A DNA stretch of 12,993 nt from assembly GCA_045600765.1 (NCBI GenBank), contig JAZRYM010000029.1:1-12993 (forward strand). The letters are read 5' to 3'. The translations under genes and the position numbers were made by a program. Each line of letters opens with the position of its first letter. Position 1 is the stretch's first letter. The stretch comes from RGIG426 sp045600765. GTDB lineage: Bacteria > Bacillota > Clostridia > Oscillospirales > Acutalibacteraceae. The notes under the pieces are model-generated. The model was not told the origin of the DNA, ran no database searches, and saw only the letters and a program-made list of their open reading frames with translations. Positions 6,417 through 12,993 of this stretch are shown here, piece by piece.

Positions 6417-6449
6417 TTTTATAGTCCTCCTTTATCTAAATGTGTTTTC

Positions 6450-6478
6450 ACTATACCACACCCTTTCCAAAATTGCAA
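6450..6478 (-). promoter_or_regulatory. Sigma-A-type promoter of the dockerin-YD repeat gene
   Basis: On the minus strand, TTGCAA (6473-6478) and TATAGT (6450-6455) are 17 nt apart, about 34 bp upstream of the start codon, followed by a GGAGG ribosome site. Confidence 0.8.
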
Positions 6479-6487
6479 TACATTTGT

Positions 6488-6502
6488 TATGCATACAGCA
6501 TA
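6488..6502. promoter_or_regulatory. Candidate operator, inverted repeat TATGC-N5-GCATA
   Basis: A 5-5-5 inverted repeat lies between the two divergent genes, 10 bp beyond the -35 box of the dockerin-YD gene and about 50 bp upstream of the small RHH-like gene. It could be an operator for that small protein. Short AT-rich palindromes arise by chance, so this is tentative. Confidence 0.25.
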
Positions 6503-6551
6503 TATTTTTGTATTACAATAAAGAAAGGGAGAAAGAAAGGAGGGAGAACCT

Positions 6552-6728
6552 GTGCGAAAATTCAAAATTCCGTCTGTTCCACCCACCACCAACAAATGTA
6601 TCCGCTTCCCCAACGATGTGTTGGAGCAGGTCGAAGAAACCATAAAAGGTACCGACTGCACCTTTACGGCGTTTGTAGTGGAAGCGGTGCGGGTGGCACT
6701 TGAAAATCTTAAAGAAGAAAATGAATAG
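6552..6728 (+). CDS. Small ribbon-helix-helix-like protein (58 aa, GTG start)
   Basis: A 58-aa frame starts with GTG and stops with TAG. The start is set by a strong AAGGAGGG site (6537-6544) 7 nt upstream. After a short N-terminus (MRKFKIPSVPPTTNK) comes CIRFPNDVLEQVEETIKG, then CTFTAFVVEAVRVALENLK, ending in charged residues. The short beta-strand-like IRF followed by two helices with a turn matches the arrangement of ribbon-helix-helix DNA-binding proteins such as those with Arc/CopG or YlcI/YnfO-type folds. These normally act as dimeric repressors, often of their own gene. No toxin partner lies next to it: the neighbours are the dockerin-YD gene (divergent) and nifJ (convergent). The stop codon overlaps the base of its terminator. 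Fold assignment is by eye. Confidence 0.72.
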   Translation: MRKFKIPSVPPTTNKCIRFPNDVLEQVEETIKGTDCTFTAFVVEAVRVALENLKEENE

Positions 6729-6766
6729 GCTGACGAAATCCAAATTTCGTCAGCCTCAATTTGTCT
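6727..6766 (+). terminator. Terminator of the small RHH-like gene
   Basis: A perfect 13-bp stem (6727-6739 with 6744-6756, CCAA loop) begins within the TAG stop codon and is followed by a moderately T-rich stretch. Confidence 0.75.
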
Positions 6767-6804
6767 TTGGAGCGTTTTTTACTTTTTGTTCCCGTTCTCT
6801 TTCT

Positions 6805-6838
6805 AAAAACCCCTGCAACCGAGGTTGCAGGGGTTTTT
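6805..6838. terminator. Bidirectional terminator between the RHH-like gene and nifJ
   Basis: AAAAACCCCTGCAACC pairs with GGTTGCAGGGGTTTTT (6823-6838) in a stem of about 15 bp with a very short loop. It ends in T runs on both strands, so it can stop nifJ transcription from the right and read-through from the left. It lies 10 nt after the nifJ stop. Confidence 0.92.
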
Positions 6839-6848
6839 GTAAGACGAC

Positions 6849-7118
6849 TTATTCGCCGTAGAGAGCGATGAGTTTTTGCAGGTGGTCGTAACGCGCTTTG
6901 GCGTTCTCTTCCGCCTGACCGAACAGTTCCTCGGCACGCTCCGGGAAGGAACGGGTCAGCGAGCTGTAACGGGCTTCGCCCATAATGAAGTCACGATAGC
7001 TGCCGGTCGCCGGTTTGCTGTCGACGGTGAACGGGTTTTTGCCCTCCGCTTTCAGCGCCGGGTTGTAGCGGAACATATTCCAGTAACCGCACTCGACCGC
7101 TTTCTTCATCTCGCTCTG
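6849..7118 (-). pseudogene. nifJ: C-terminal continuation of NifJ after an in-frame TGA
   Basis: These 89 codons follow the TGA at 7119-7121 in the same frame with no frameshift. They read QSEMKKAVECGYWNMFRYNP and onward to FPERAEELFGQAEENAKARY and a TAA, which is the ordinary C-terminal end of bacterial pyruvate:ferredoxin oxidoreductases. Added to the 1082 residues before the TGA it gives about 1172 residues, the normal length. An ATG lies three codons after the TGA, but I see no ribosome site for separate translation. The codons look intact, so the interruption is recent, a sequencing error, or read through. Confidence 0.85.
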
Positions 7119-10100
7119 TCAGTTGGTCATACCGCCCTTGATGCTGTGCATCTCGCAGGGCGCGTAACCGATGATGAGCGACGGGCCGTGATACGCTTCC
7201 GCCTCGGTAATGGCTTTGATGGTCTGGGACATATTCGCGCCCATCGCAATCTGCGCCACATAGACGTAACCGTAGCTCATGGCGATTTCGGCAAGGCTCT
7301 TCTTCGCAATCGCTTTACCGGCGGCGGCGAACTGCGCCACCTGACCGATTTGCGAGGCTTTGGAAGCCTGACCGCCGGTGTTGGAGTACACCTCGGTGTC
7401 GAACACCATGATGTTCACATCTTCGCCGGTCGCGAGCACATGGTCAAGACCGCCGAAGCCGATGTCATACGCCCAACCGTCGCCGCCGAAAATCCAAACG
7501 GATTTTTTGGCGAGGTATTCTTTCTCGGCAAGAATGTCTTTGCCTTCGCCGGCCGCTTCAAGAGCCGCCACAAACGCTTTGGTCGCATCGGCATTGGCTT
7601 TGCCGTCGTCCATCGTGTCAAGCCACGCCTGACCCGCTTCTTTCACCGCGGCGTTTGCGGTGGAAGCGATAAGGTCGGTCGTCAGCACCGCCAAACGGTC
7701 GCGGATGGCTTTTTGACCGAAGTGCATACCGAGACCGTGCTCGGCGTTGTCCTCGAACAAGGAGTTCGCCCACGCCGGGCCGTGACCGTCTTTGTTGACG
7801 GTGTACGGCGAGGTCGCCGCCGGGCCACCCCAAATGGAGGAGCAACCGGTCGCGTTGGAGATATACATACGGTCGCCGAACAACTGGGTAATCAGGCGCG
7901 CATACGACGTCTCGGCGCAACCCGCGCAAGAGCCGGAGAATTCCAGCAGCGGTTGTTTGAACTGGCTGCCTTTGACCGACGGTTTGTCGCCGACCATATC
8001 CGCTTTTTCGGACACGTTCGCAACCATGTAATCGAACACCTGCTGTTGGTCTTCTTGGCTCTCGCGGGAGACCATTTTCAGCGAGTTGGTCGGGCACACG
8101 CCGACGCAAACGGCACAGCCCATGCAGTCCATCGGGGAGACGGACATCACGTATTTGTACTCTTTGTTACGCACATCGGCGAGTTTGGAGTTTTCCGGCG
8201 CATTCGCCGCTTCCGCCGCATCCAGCGCGAACGGACGAATGGTGGCGTGCGGGCAAACGTAAGCGCACTGGTTGCACTGCGCGCAGGTGGCGGAATCCCA
8301 TTCCGGAACCATCACCGCGACACCGCGTTTCTCATACGCGGAAGCGCCCTGTTCGAACGTACCGTCCACGTGGTCGGTAAACGCGGAAACCGGCAACGAA
8401 TAGCCGTCCATTTTGCCAATCGGTTTGAGAATGCCGTCCACCATCTTGACAAGTTTCGCGGCACCCGCGCTCTTGCCCTCGGCTTCGGTATCCACCGCGT
8501 TCGCCCAGTCGGCGGGCACGTCAATCTTGACGTACGCGGACGCACCGGCGTCGATGGCTTTCTCGTTCATCTCGACGATTTCTTTGCCCTTCTTCATAAA
8601 TTTCTGGGCTTTTTCTTTCATATATCCGATGGCTTCCTCCGGCGGCAACACTTTGGCAAGCGAGAAGAACGCCGATTGAAGCACCGTGTTGGTGCGTTTG
8701 CCGAGACCGATTTGTTGCGCGAGGTCAATCGCGTTCACGGTATACAGCTGGATGTTGTTTTTCGCGATATACTGTTTCGCATCGGCTTTGAGGTGTTGCG
8801 CCAACTCCTCCGGAGTCCACTGGCAGTTGATAAGGAACACGCCGCCCGGTTTCACGTCGTTGACCATCTTGAAACCTTTTTGGATGTAAGACGGGTTGTG
8901 GCACGCCACAAAGTCCGCTTTGTTGATGTAGTACGGGCTCTTAATCGGTTTGTCACCGAAGCGCAGGTGGGACACGGTGATACCGCCGGTCTTTTTGGAG
9001 TCATACTGGAAGTACGCCTGCACGTATTTGTCGGTGTGGTCGCCGATGATTTTGATGGAGTCTTTGTTCGCGCCGACCGTACCGTCACCGCCGAGACCCC
9101 AGAATTTGCATTCAATCGTGCCTTCCGCCGCGGTGTTCGGAGCGGGTTTCTCTTCAAGGGAGAGGTGGGTCACGTCGTCGTTGATACCGAGCGTGAAGTG
9201 CACTTTCGGGTCGGCTTTCGCCATCTCGTCGTACACCGCAAACACGGATGCCGGCGGGGTGTCTTTCGAGCCGAGACCATAGCGGCCGCCGAGCACTTTC
9301 AGACCGGTGCGACCGGTGGCGTTGAGCGCCGCAATCACATCGAGGAAGAGCGGCTCACCGAGAGCGCCCGGCTCTTTCGTGCGGTCAAGCACCGCGAGGG
9401 TTTTGGCGGTCGCCGGAATCGCTTCCACCAATTTCTCCGCGGAGAACGGACGGTACAGACGGACTTTGACAAGACCGACTTTCTCGCCTTTGGCGGTCAA
9501 ATAGTCGATGACCTCTTCCGCCACGTCGCAGATGGAACCCATCGCGACAATCACGCGCTCCGCATCCGGCGCGCCGTAGTAGTTGAACAGTTTGTAGTCG
9601 GTGCCCAGTTTGGCATTGACTTTGCCCATGTATTCTTCGACGATACCCGGCACGGCATCGTAGTAGGCGTTGTTCGCCTCACGATGCTGGAAGAAGATGT
9701 CGTCGTTCTCGTGCGAACCGCGCATGGTCGGATGCTCGGGGTTGAGCGCACGTTTGCGGAACGCTTCCACCGCGTCCATATCGCACATCTCTTTCAAATC
9801 CTCGTAATCCCAAATGGCGATTTTCTGGATTTCGTGAGAGGTACGGAAACCGTCAAAGAAGTTGAGGAACGGCACGCGCCCTTTGATGGCGGCAAGGTGC
9901 GCCACCGCGGACAAGTCCATCACTTCCTGCGGGGTGGTTTCGGCGAGCATCGCGAAACCGGTCTGACGGCAAGCATACACGTCGGAGTGGTCGCCGAAGA
10001 TGTTGAGCGCGTGGGACGCAACGCAACGCGCCGACACGTGGAACACCGCCGGGAGCAACTCACCCGCGATTTTGTACATATTCGGAATCATAAGAAGCAG

Positions 10101-10367
10101 ACCTTGCGACGCGGTATACGTCGTGGTCAGCGCGCCCGCGGCGAGCGAGCCGTGGACAGTACCCGAAGCGCCCGCCTCGGACTGCATCTCCACCACTTTC
10201 ACCTGGGTGCCGAAGATATTTTTCTGACCTTGCGCCGACCATTGGTCAACGTAGTCAGCCATCGGGCTGGACGGGGTAATCGGGTAGATACCGGCGACTT
10301 CCGTAAACGCATACGACACGTGTGCCGCGGCGTTGTTACCGTCCATGGTCTTGAACTTTCTTGCCAT
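7119..10367 (-). CDS. nifJ: Pyruvate:ferredoxin (flavodoxin) oxidoreductase, interrupted by TGA before its C-terminal 89 residues
   Basis: The enzyme oxidises pyruvate and CoA to acetyl-CoA and CO2, passing electrons to ferredoxin; it is the main pyruvate exit in fermenting anaerobes. Domains in order: the pyruvate-binding domain with YPITPSSPMADYVDQW (28-43) and the VEMQSEAGA glutamates (E60, E64); a transketolase C-like domain; the gamma-type domain around residues 420-600; a ferredoxin domain with CAQCNQCAYVCP (about 692) and CMGCAVCVGVCP (about 746) for two [4Fe-4S] clusters; then the thiamine pyrophosphate domain with SGSCAGCAET (about 811), GDGWAYDIG (about 959) and the VYSNTGGQASK loop, plus cysteines for the third cluster. 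AGGAGG lies 7 nt upstream of the ATG. The frame ends in TGA after GGMTN, where I recall Cys in close homologues. Divergent from the CNNM-like gene. Activity depends on the fate of that codon. Confidence 0.95.
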   Translation of the reverse strand: MARKFKTMDGNNAAAHVSYAFTEVAGIYPITPSSPMADYVDQWSAQGQKNIFGTQVKVVEMQSEAGASGTVHGSLAAGALTTTYTASQGLLLMIPNMYKIAGELLPAVFHVSARCVASHALNIFGDHSDVYACRQTGFAMLAETTPQEVMDLSAVAHLAAIKGRVPFLNFFDGFRTSHEIQKIAIWDYEDLKEMCDMDAVEAFRKRALNPEHPTMRGSHENDDIFFQHREANNAYYDAVPGIVEEYMGKVNAKLGTDYKLFNYYGAPDAERVIVAMGSICDVAEEVIDYLTAKGEKVGLVKVRLYRPFSAEKLVEAIPATAKTLAVLDRTKEPGALGEPLFLDVIAALNATGRTGLKVLGGRYGLGSKDTPPASVFAVYDEMAKADPKVHFTLGINDDVTHLSLEEKPAPNTAAEGTIECKFWGLGGDGTVGANKDSIKIIGDHTDKYVQAYFQYDSKKTGGITVSHLRFGDKPIKSPYYINKADFVACHNPSYIQKGFKMVNDVKPGGVFLINCQWTPEELAQHLKADAKQYIAKNNIQLYTVNAIDLAQQIGLGKRTNTVLQSAFFSLAKVLPPEEAIGYMKEKAQKFMKKGKEIVEMNEKAIDAGASAYVKIDVPADWANAVDTEAEGKSAGAAKLVKMVDGILKPIGKMDGYSLPVSAFTDHVDGTFEQGASAYEKRGVAVMVPEWDSATCAQCNQCAYVCPHATIRPFALDAAEAANAPENSKLADVRNKEYKYVMSVSPMDCMGCAVCVGVCPTNSLKMVSRESQEDQQQVFDYMVANVSEKADMVGDKPSVKGSQFKQPLLEFSGSCAGCAETSYARLITQLFGDRMYISNATGCSSIWGGPAATSPYTVNKDGHGPAWANSLFEDNAEHGLGMHFGQKAIRDRLAVLTTDLIASTANAAVKEAGQAWLDTMDDGKANADATKAFVAALEAAGEGKDILAEKEYLAKKSVWIFGGDGWAYDIGFGGLDHVLATGEDVNIMVFDTEVYSNTGGQASKASQIGQVAQFAAAGKAIAKKSLAEIAMSYGYVYVAQIAMGANMSQTIKAITEAEAYHGPSLIIGYAPCEMHSIKGGMTN

Positions 10368-10410
10368 TGTAGTTCCTCCTTAAATTTATCCGGCTCAACG
10401 TATCAAGCCG

Positions 10411-10460
10411 TGCATTTTACACCAACTTGCATTTTACCACTTTGTATAGGGACTTGTAAA
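10411..10460 (-). promoter_or_regulatory. nifJ promoter region with a doubled TGCATTTTAC motif
   Basis: On the minus strand TTTACA (10455-10460) and TAAAAT (10431-10436) are 18 nt apart. The -10 copy lies in GTAAAATGCA, which is repeated exactly 17 nt downstream (10411-10420 and 10428-10437 on the plus strand). The second copy may be a second -10 box or, with the first, a regulator site. Confidence 0.5.
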
Positions 10461-10508
10461 GGTTTTTTTCGCTTTTTTTGCTTTTTTCCATATAAAAACT
10501 CGAAACAG

Positions 10509-10537
10509 TTGACATTTTCGTTTGTTTTCCGTATGAT
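10509..10537 (+). promoter_or_regulatory. Sigma-A-type promoter of the CNNM-like gene
   Basis: A perfect TTGACA (10509-10514) and TATGAT (10532-10537) are 17 nt apart, about 67 bp upstream of the start codon. Confidence 0.9.
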
Positions 10538-10543
10538 AAAGGG

Positions 10544-10566
10544 GAACGGAGAGCGTTCGTTCTCCG
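10544..10566 (+). promoter_or_regulatory. Overlapping alternative hairpins in the leader of the CNNM-like gene
   Basis: GAACG (10544-10548) can pair with CGTTC (10554-10558), or CGGAGA (10547-10552) with TCTCCG (10561-10566). The two exclude each other and lie at the expected 5' end of the mRNA. Stems are short, so this may be no more than an operator palindrome or chance. Confidence 0.3.
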
Positions 10567-10604
10567 AAATTTTCACAAACACAAAAGAAAGGGGTATTCA
10601 CTCT

Positions 10605-11945
10605 ATGGATCCCGACCCGAGCGGAAATCTGCTTGTGCAAATCGTGTTGCTTGTCGTGCTTATCGCGCTCAACGCCTTTTTTGCCGCGGGCGAAATCGCC
10701 CTTATTTCCCTCAACGAAACGAAAATGGAAAAATTAGCCGAAAACGGTGACAAAAAAGCGCGGAAAATCTGCAACCTGCTCCAAAACTCCTCCCGCTTTT
10801 TGGCGACCATCCAAATCGGCGTAACCCTCGCCGGATTCTTGGCATCCGCCACCGCGGCGGGCTATCTGTCCGAACCGCTTGCCGCGTGGGTTATGCGGCT
10901 CTCGCCCGCGCTCGCGGCGCACGCCGCCGGTGTGGAGACGGTGTCGCTCATTCTTATCACCCTTATCATCTCCTACTTCTCGCTCGTGTTCGGCGAACTG
11001 GTGCCGAAACGTGTCGCCATGGCAAAAGCGGAAAAATTGGCGTTCGGTATGGCGGGCATTCTCTCCGCCTGCGCGGTGCTGTTCGCGCCGTTCGTTAAAC
11101 TGCTTGCCGTCAGCACCAACGGTGTATTGCGCCTGTTCGGTATCGACCCGCACGCGGACGATGACCCCGTCACCGAGGAGGAAATCCGCCTCATGGTGGA
11201 CGAGGGCGAAGATGCCGGTATTATCGAAGAATCTCAGCGGGATATGCTCGAAAACGTGTTTGAATTTGACGACGTGTCCGCCGAAGATTTGATGACTCCG
11301 CGCATCGACGTCGCCGCGCTCGACGTGACCGAAACGGTGGCGGACGCGATTGACGAATGTATGCAAAAAGGCTACTCCCGCCTGCCCGTGTATGAGGAAG
11401 ACGTAGACCACATCATCGGCGTGCTGTACGTCAAAGACCTGCTGCCCTATGTCGGCAAACCGTTGCCGGCGGAAATCACCCTAAAAAGCCTGTGCCGCGA
11501 AACGCTGTTTGTGCCCGCCACCGTCAAGGCGAGCGTGCTCTTTCAGCAAATGAGCGAAAAGCACCTGCAAATGGCGATTGTCATTGACGAATACGGCGGC
11601 ACCGCCGGCATCGTCACGGTGGAAGACCTGCTCGAATCCATTGTCGGCAATATGCAGGACGAATTCGACCACGAGGGCGAAGAACTGGAACAAACGGGCG
11701 ACCACGCGTTTGAAGCGGACGGCGCGCTCGACGTGGAAGAACTGGACGAGCAACTGGGTGTCGCGCTCCCTGCGGGCGATTACGATACCTTGGCGGGTTT
11801 CCTGCTGTCCGAACTCGGGCACATCCCCGAAGTCGGCGAGCAGGTGACCTTTGAGAACGTCACTTTTACGGTCACGGCGATGGATGACCGCCGCATCGAC
11901 ACGGTGCACATCGACGTCACCCCCACCGAAACGACCGAAGAATAA
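10605..11945 (+). CDS. CNNM/HlyC-CorC family membrane protein (DUF21, CBS pair, CorC domain)
   Basis: A 446-aa protein. The N-terminal DUF21 (CNNM transmembrane) domain (about 1-185) has hydrophobic segments near 9-35, 66-90, 112-136 and 145-170, with the family sequences NAFFAAGEIALISLNETK (23-40) and FGELVPKR (129-136). A linker VTEEEIRLMVDEGEDAGIIE (189-208) leads to the CBS pair (about 226-350; LMTPRIDVAALD, YSRLPVY, IIGVLYVKDLL, VIDEYGGTAGIVTVEDLLE). The CorC_HlyC domain occupies about 365-440. Relatives take part in Mg2+/Co2+ handling, probably export, with CBS domains sensing adenine nucleotides; older 'hemolysin' names are misleading. The start ATG has AAAGGGG about 10 nt upstream. 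The frame is open far upstream, but that part is antisense to nifJ. Single-gene unit. Confidence 0.93.
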   Translation: MDPDPSGNLLVQIVLLVVLIALNAFFAAGEIALISLNETKMEKLAENGDKKARKICNLLQNSSRFLATIQIGVTLAGFLASATAAGYLSEPLAAWVMRLSPALAAHAAGVETVSLILITLIISYFSLVFGELVPKRVAMAKAEKLAFGMAGILSACAVLFAPFVKLLAVSTNGVLRLFGIDPHADDDPVTEEEIRLMVDEGEDAGIIEESQRDMLENVFEFDDVSAEDLMTPRIDVAALDVTETVADAIDECMQKGYSRLPVYEEDVDHIIGVLYVKDLLPYVGKPLPAEITLKSLCRETLFVPATVKASVLFQQMSEKHLQMAIVIDEYGGTAGIVTVEDLLESIVGNMQDEFDHEGEELEQTGDHAFEADGALDVEELDEQLGVALPAGDYDTLAGFLLSELGHIPEVGEQVTFENVTFTVTAMDDRRIDTVHIDVTPTETTEE

Positions 11946-11957
11946 TGGTACAAAATG

Positions 11958-12000
11958 AAAAGCGACGAGGCAAATCCTCGTCGCTTTTTTATTGTTTTTT
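11958..12000. terminator. Terminator shared by the convergent CNNM-like and dockerin genes
   Basis: A 13-bp stem (11958-11970 with 11976-11988, loop CAAAT) starts 12 nt after the CNNM-like stop and is followed by T6 and a second T6 run. On the minus strand a shorter T run follows, so it can also end the dockerin gene at 12000. Confidence 0.92.
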
Positions 12001-12833
12001 TACGCGCCCAATTTTTCAATAATCCCCGCCAAGTATTTACGCACCATCAGCGTATCTTTCATATTGATTTCGCCGTCCGCATTCGCATCGGCATTCATCA
12101 AATCAACGGTAACAATCTTCTTCGGGCGCGCGGGATTCATATCCCAAAACACCCACACGTTTTCCTCTTTATCAAAGTTGATATGTCCACAGAGAAACGC
12201 CCGAAGCATCAGCACGTCCTTCATATTCACCGCGCCGTCGCCATTCGCATCGCCGAGCATCACCGGCTCGGCATTTGTCGCGGAAGCGGTGGCGCCGCTT
12301 TCACGATAGGCGTAGAGGGTAAGACTTTGCACGTTAACCACGTCGCCGGAGTTGTCGCTGTATAAGCACAAAGCGGCGTTGGAAGCAGACAAATAGAACG
12401 TCATTTCTTTTTCGTTGCTGAAAATCGCTTTGGTCAAATCAGACCCTTTGTCCGCCCACAACGCCATATAATCCACCGGATAACCCTTGAAAAATCCCCA
12501 AGAAGCATTACCGGAAGGACCGCTGACATAGGTGGCGACCGCTTCAATTTCGTATTTCGTCGGAACGCCGTTGACGGTAAGGTCATTGCGAATTGCCGCG
12601 GTCAGTTCGTCCACGTCAATAACCGCCACGGTGTTGCCGGTAGTGAAATCGCGGTCGATGTTGCCGGACCACACCGTGATTTTACCGCCTTGGTCGGGGT
12701 TGGTCGCCGTCGGCTCGGCATTTCCGCCGACAAGGATTTGCTCATCCTGCTCTTTGGTCGCGGAAACGGCGAACGCTCCGAAACACAGAGCAATAACCGA
12801 AACGACCGTCAACACACAAAACAGTTTTTTCAT
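12000..12833 (-). CDS. Secreted protein with C-terminal type I dockerin
   Basis: A 277-aa protein. A signal peptide (KK, hydrophobic core 5-23, SATA-like cut before about 26) is followed by a short polar stretch and a domain of about 130 residues (50-178) that I do not recognise; it looks beta-rich, with WSGNI, WGFFKGYPVDYMALW and LYSDNSGDVVNVQSLTLYAY, and could be a carbohydrate-binding or other adhesion module. The C-terminus is a dockerin: GDANGDGAVNMKDVLMLR (194-211) and ADANADGEINMKDTLMVRKY (248-267). The two halves are separated by an unusually long insert (about 218-245, with NVWVFWDMNP). Calcium ligands D195/N197/D199/N203/D206 and D249/N251/D253/N257/D260 are intact. GGAGG (12841-12845) is 7 nt from the ATG. 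It lies 33 bp after the LRR-protein stop, with no terminator between, so probably in one operon. Confidence 0.88.
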   Translation of the reverse strand: MKKLFCVLTVVSVIALCFGAFAVSATKEQDEQILVGGNAEPTATNPDQGGKITVWSGNIDRDFTTGNTVAVIDVDELTAAIRNDLTVNGVPTKYEIEAVATYVSGPSGNASWGFFKGYPVDYMALWADKGSDLTKAIFSNEKEMTFYLSASNAALCLYSDNSGDVVNVQSLTLYAYRESGATASATNAEPVMLGDANGDGAVNMKDVLMLRAFLCGHINFDKEENVWVFWDMNPARPKKIVTVDLMNADANADGEINMKDTLMVRKYLAGIIEKLGA

Positions 12834-12866
12834 AGAAAATCCTCCTTTTGTTTCGTCGCTTTTTTG

Positions 12867-12993
12867 TTACTCTACAATTTCCACCGTCATCCCGTGAGCA
12901 TTCGCAAACTCCTCGGCATAACTGCCCTTGTGGCAGGCAATCACCGTTTTGCACCCCTCGTCAAAGGTGTGTTCCCCGATGTCCTTTACGCTG
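12867..12993 (-). CDS. C-terminal end of a BspA-like leucine-rich-repeat surface protein (partial)
   Basis: The last 41 codons read SVKDIGEHTFDEGCKTVIAC, then HKGSYAEEFANAHGMTVEIV, E and a TAA. The IG-x-H-x-F-x-x-x-C pattern followed by a GSYAE-x-(F/Y)A-x-x-x-G tail is the usual ending of BspA/LRR_5 type surface proteins, where the final repeat runs into a short cap. Such proteins are secreted and implicated in adhesion. The gene starts beyond the right edge. The short fragment limits confidence, but the tail pattern is distinctive. It is upstream of, and probably co-transcribed with, the dockerin gene. Confidence 0.7.
   Translation of the reverse strand, partial: SVKDIGEHTFDEGCKTVIACHKGSYAEEFANAHGMTVEIVE

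Noticed and set aside
7119..7121. General reassignment of UGA to an amino acid in this organism
   Set aside because: The LCP gene ends in TGA directly before a strong terminator, and tryptophan is encoded by TGG throughout; other genes stop with TAA or TAG.
6876..10604. Plus-strand open frame of about 3.7 kb running antisense to nifJ and fused to the CNNM-like gene
   Set aside because: The nifJ strand encodes a complete recognisable enzyme; the antisense frame is open because the strong codon bias rarely gives TTA, CTA or TCA. The CNNM-like gene has its own promoter, ribosome site and start at 10605.

Overview
The window looks like a chromosomal segment from an anaerobic, Gram-positive gut- or rumen-type Clostridia member (Oscillospiraceae/Ruminococcaceae-like). 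The evidence is a pyruvate:ferredoxin oxidoreductase, secreted proteins with type I dockerins, a BspA-like leucine-rich-repeat tail, strong GGAGG ribosome binding sites, and clean TTGACA/TATAAT-type promoters in AT-rich gaps between GC-rich genes. The species call is inference.

Layout from left to right. (1) On the minus strand, the first 305 codons of a CofE-like F420-0:glutamate ligase family protein run off the left edge. (2) On the minus strand follows an LCP-family cell wall ligase with its own terminator. (3) Divergent from it on the plus strand is enolase. (4) A 755-bp gene-free stretch (3640-4394) holds a tandem duplication that includes the last codons of enolase, a family of GTAGGG-headed hairpin modules, a perfect palindrome, and a 148-nt multi-branched inverted-repeat element. 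(5) On the minus strand is a secreted protein with an N-terminal dockerin, a TSGTNP linker and 14 YD/RHS-like repeats. (6) On the plus strand is a GTG-started 58-aa protein resembling ribbon-helix-helix regulators. (7) On the minus strand is nifJ, interrupted near its 3' end by an in-frame TGA. (8) Divergent on the plus strand is a DUF21/CBS/CorC membrane protein. (9) On the minus strand a secreted protein with a C-terminal dockerin follows closely behind the tail of a BspA-like LRR protein.

The genes fall into central metabolism (enolase and PFOR, both around pyruvate), envelope work (LCP ligase, CNNM-like transporter) and surface display (two dockerin proteins, the LRR protein). Most genes are single transcription units with their own promoter and terminator; only the LRR/dockerin pair looks like an operon. 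No classical defence, phage or transposase gene is visible. The items most worth a second look are the TGA inside nifJ, the 148-nt structured element, the enolase-end duplication and the dockerin-YD repeat protein.
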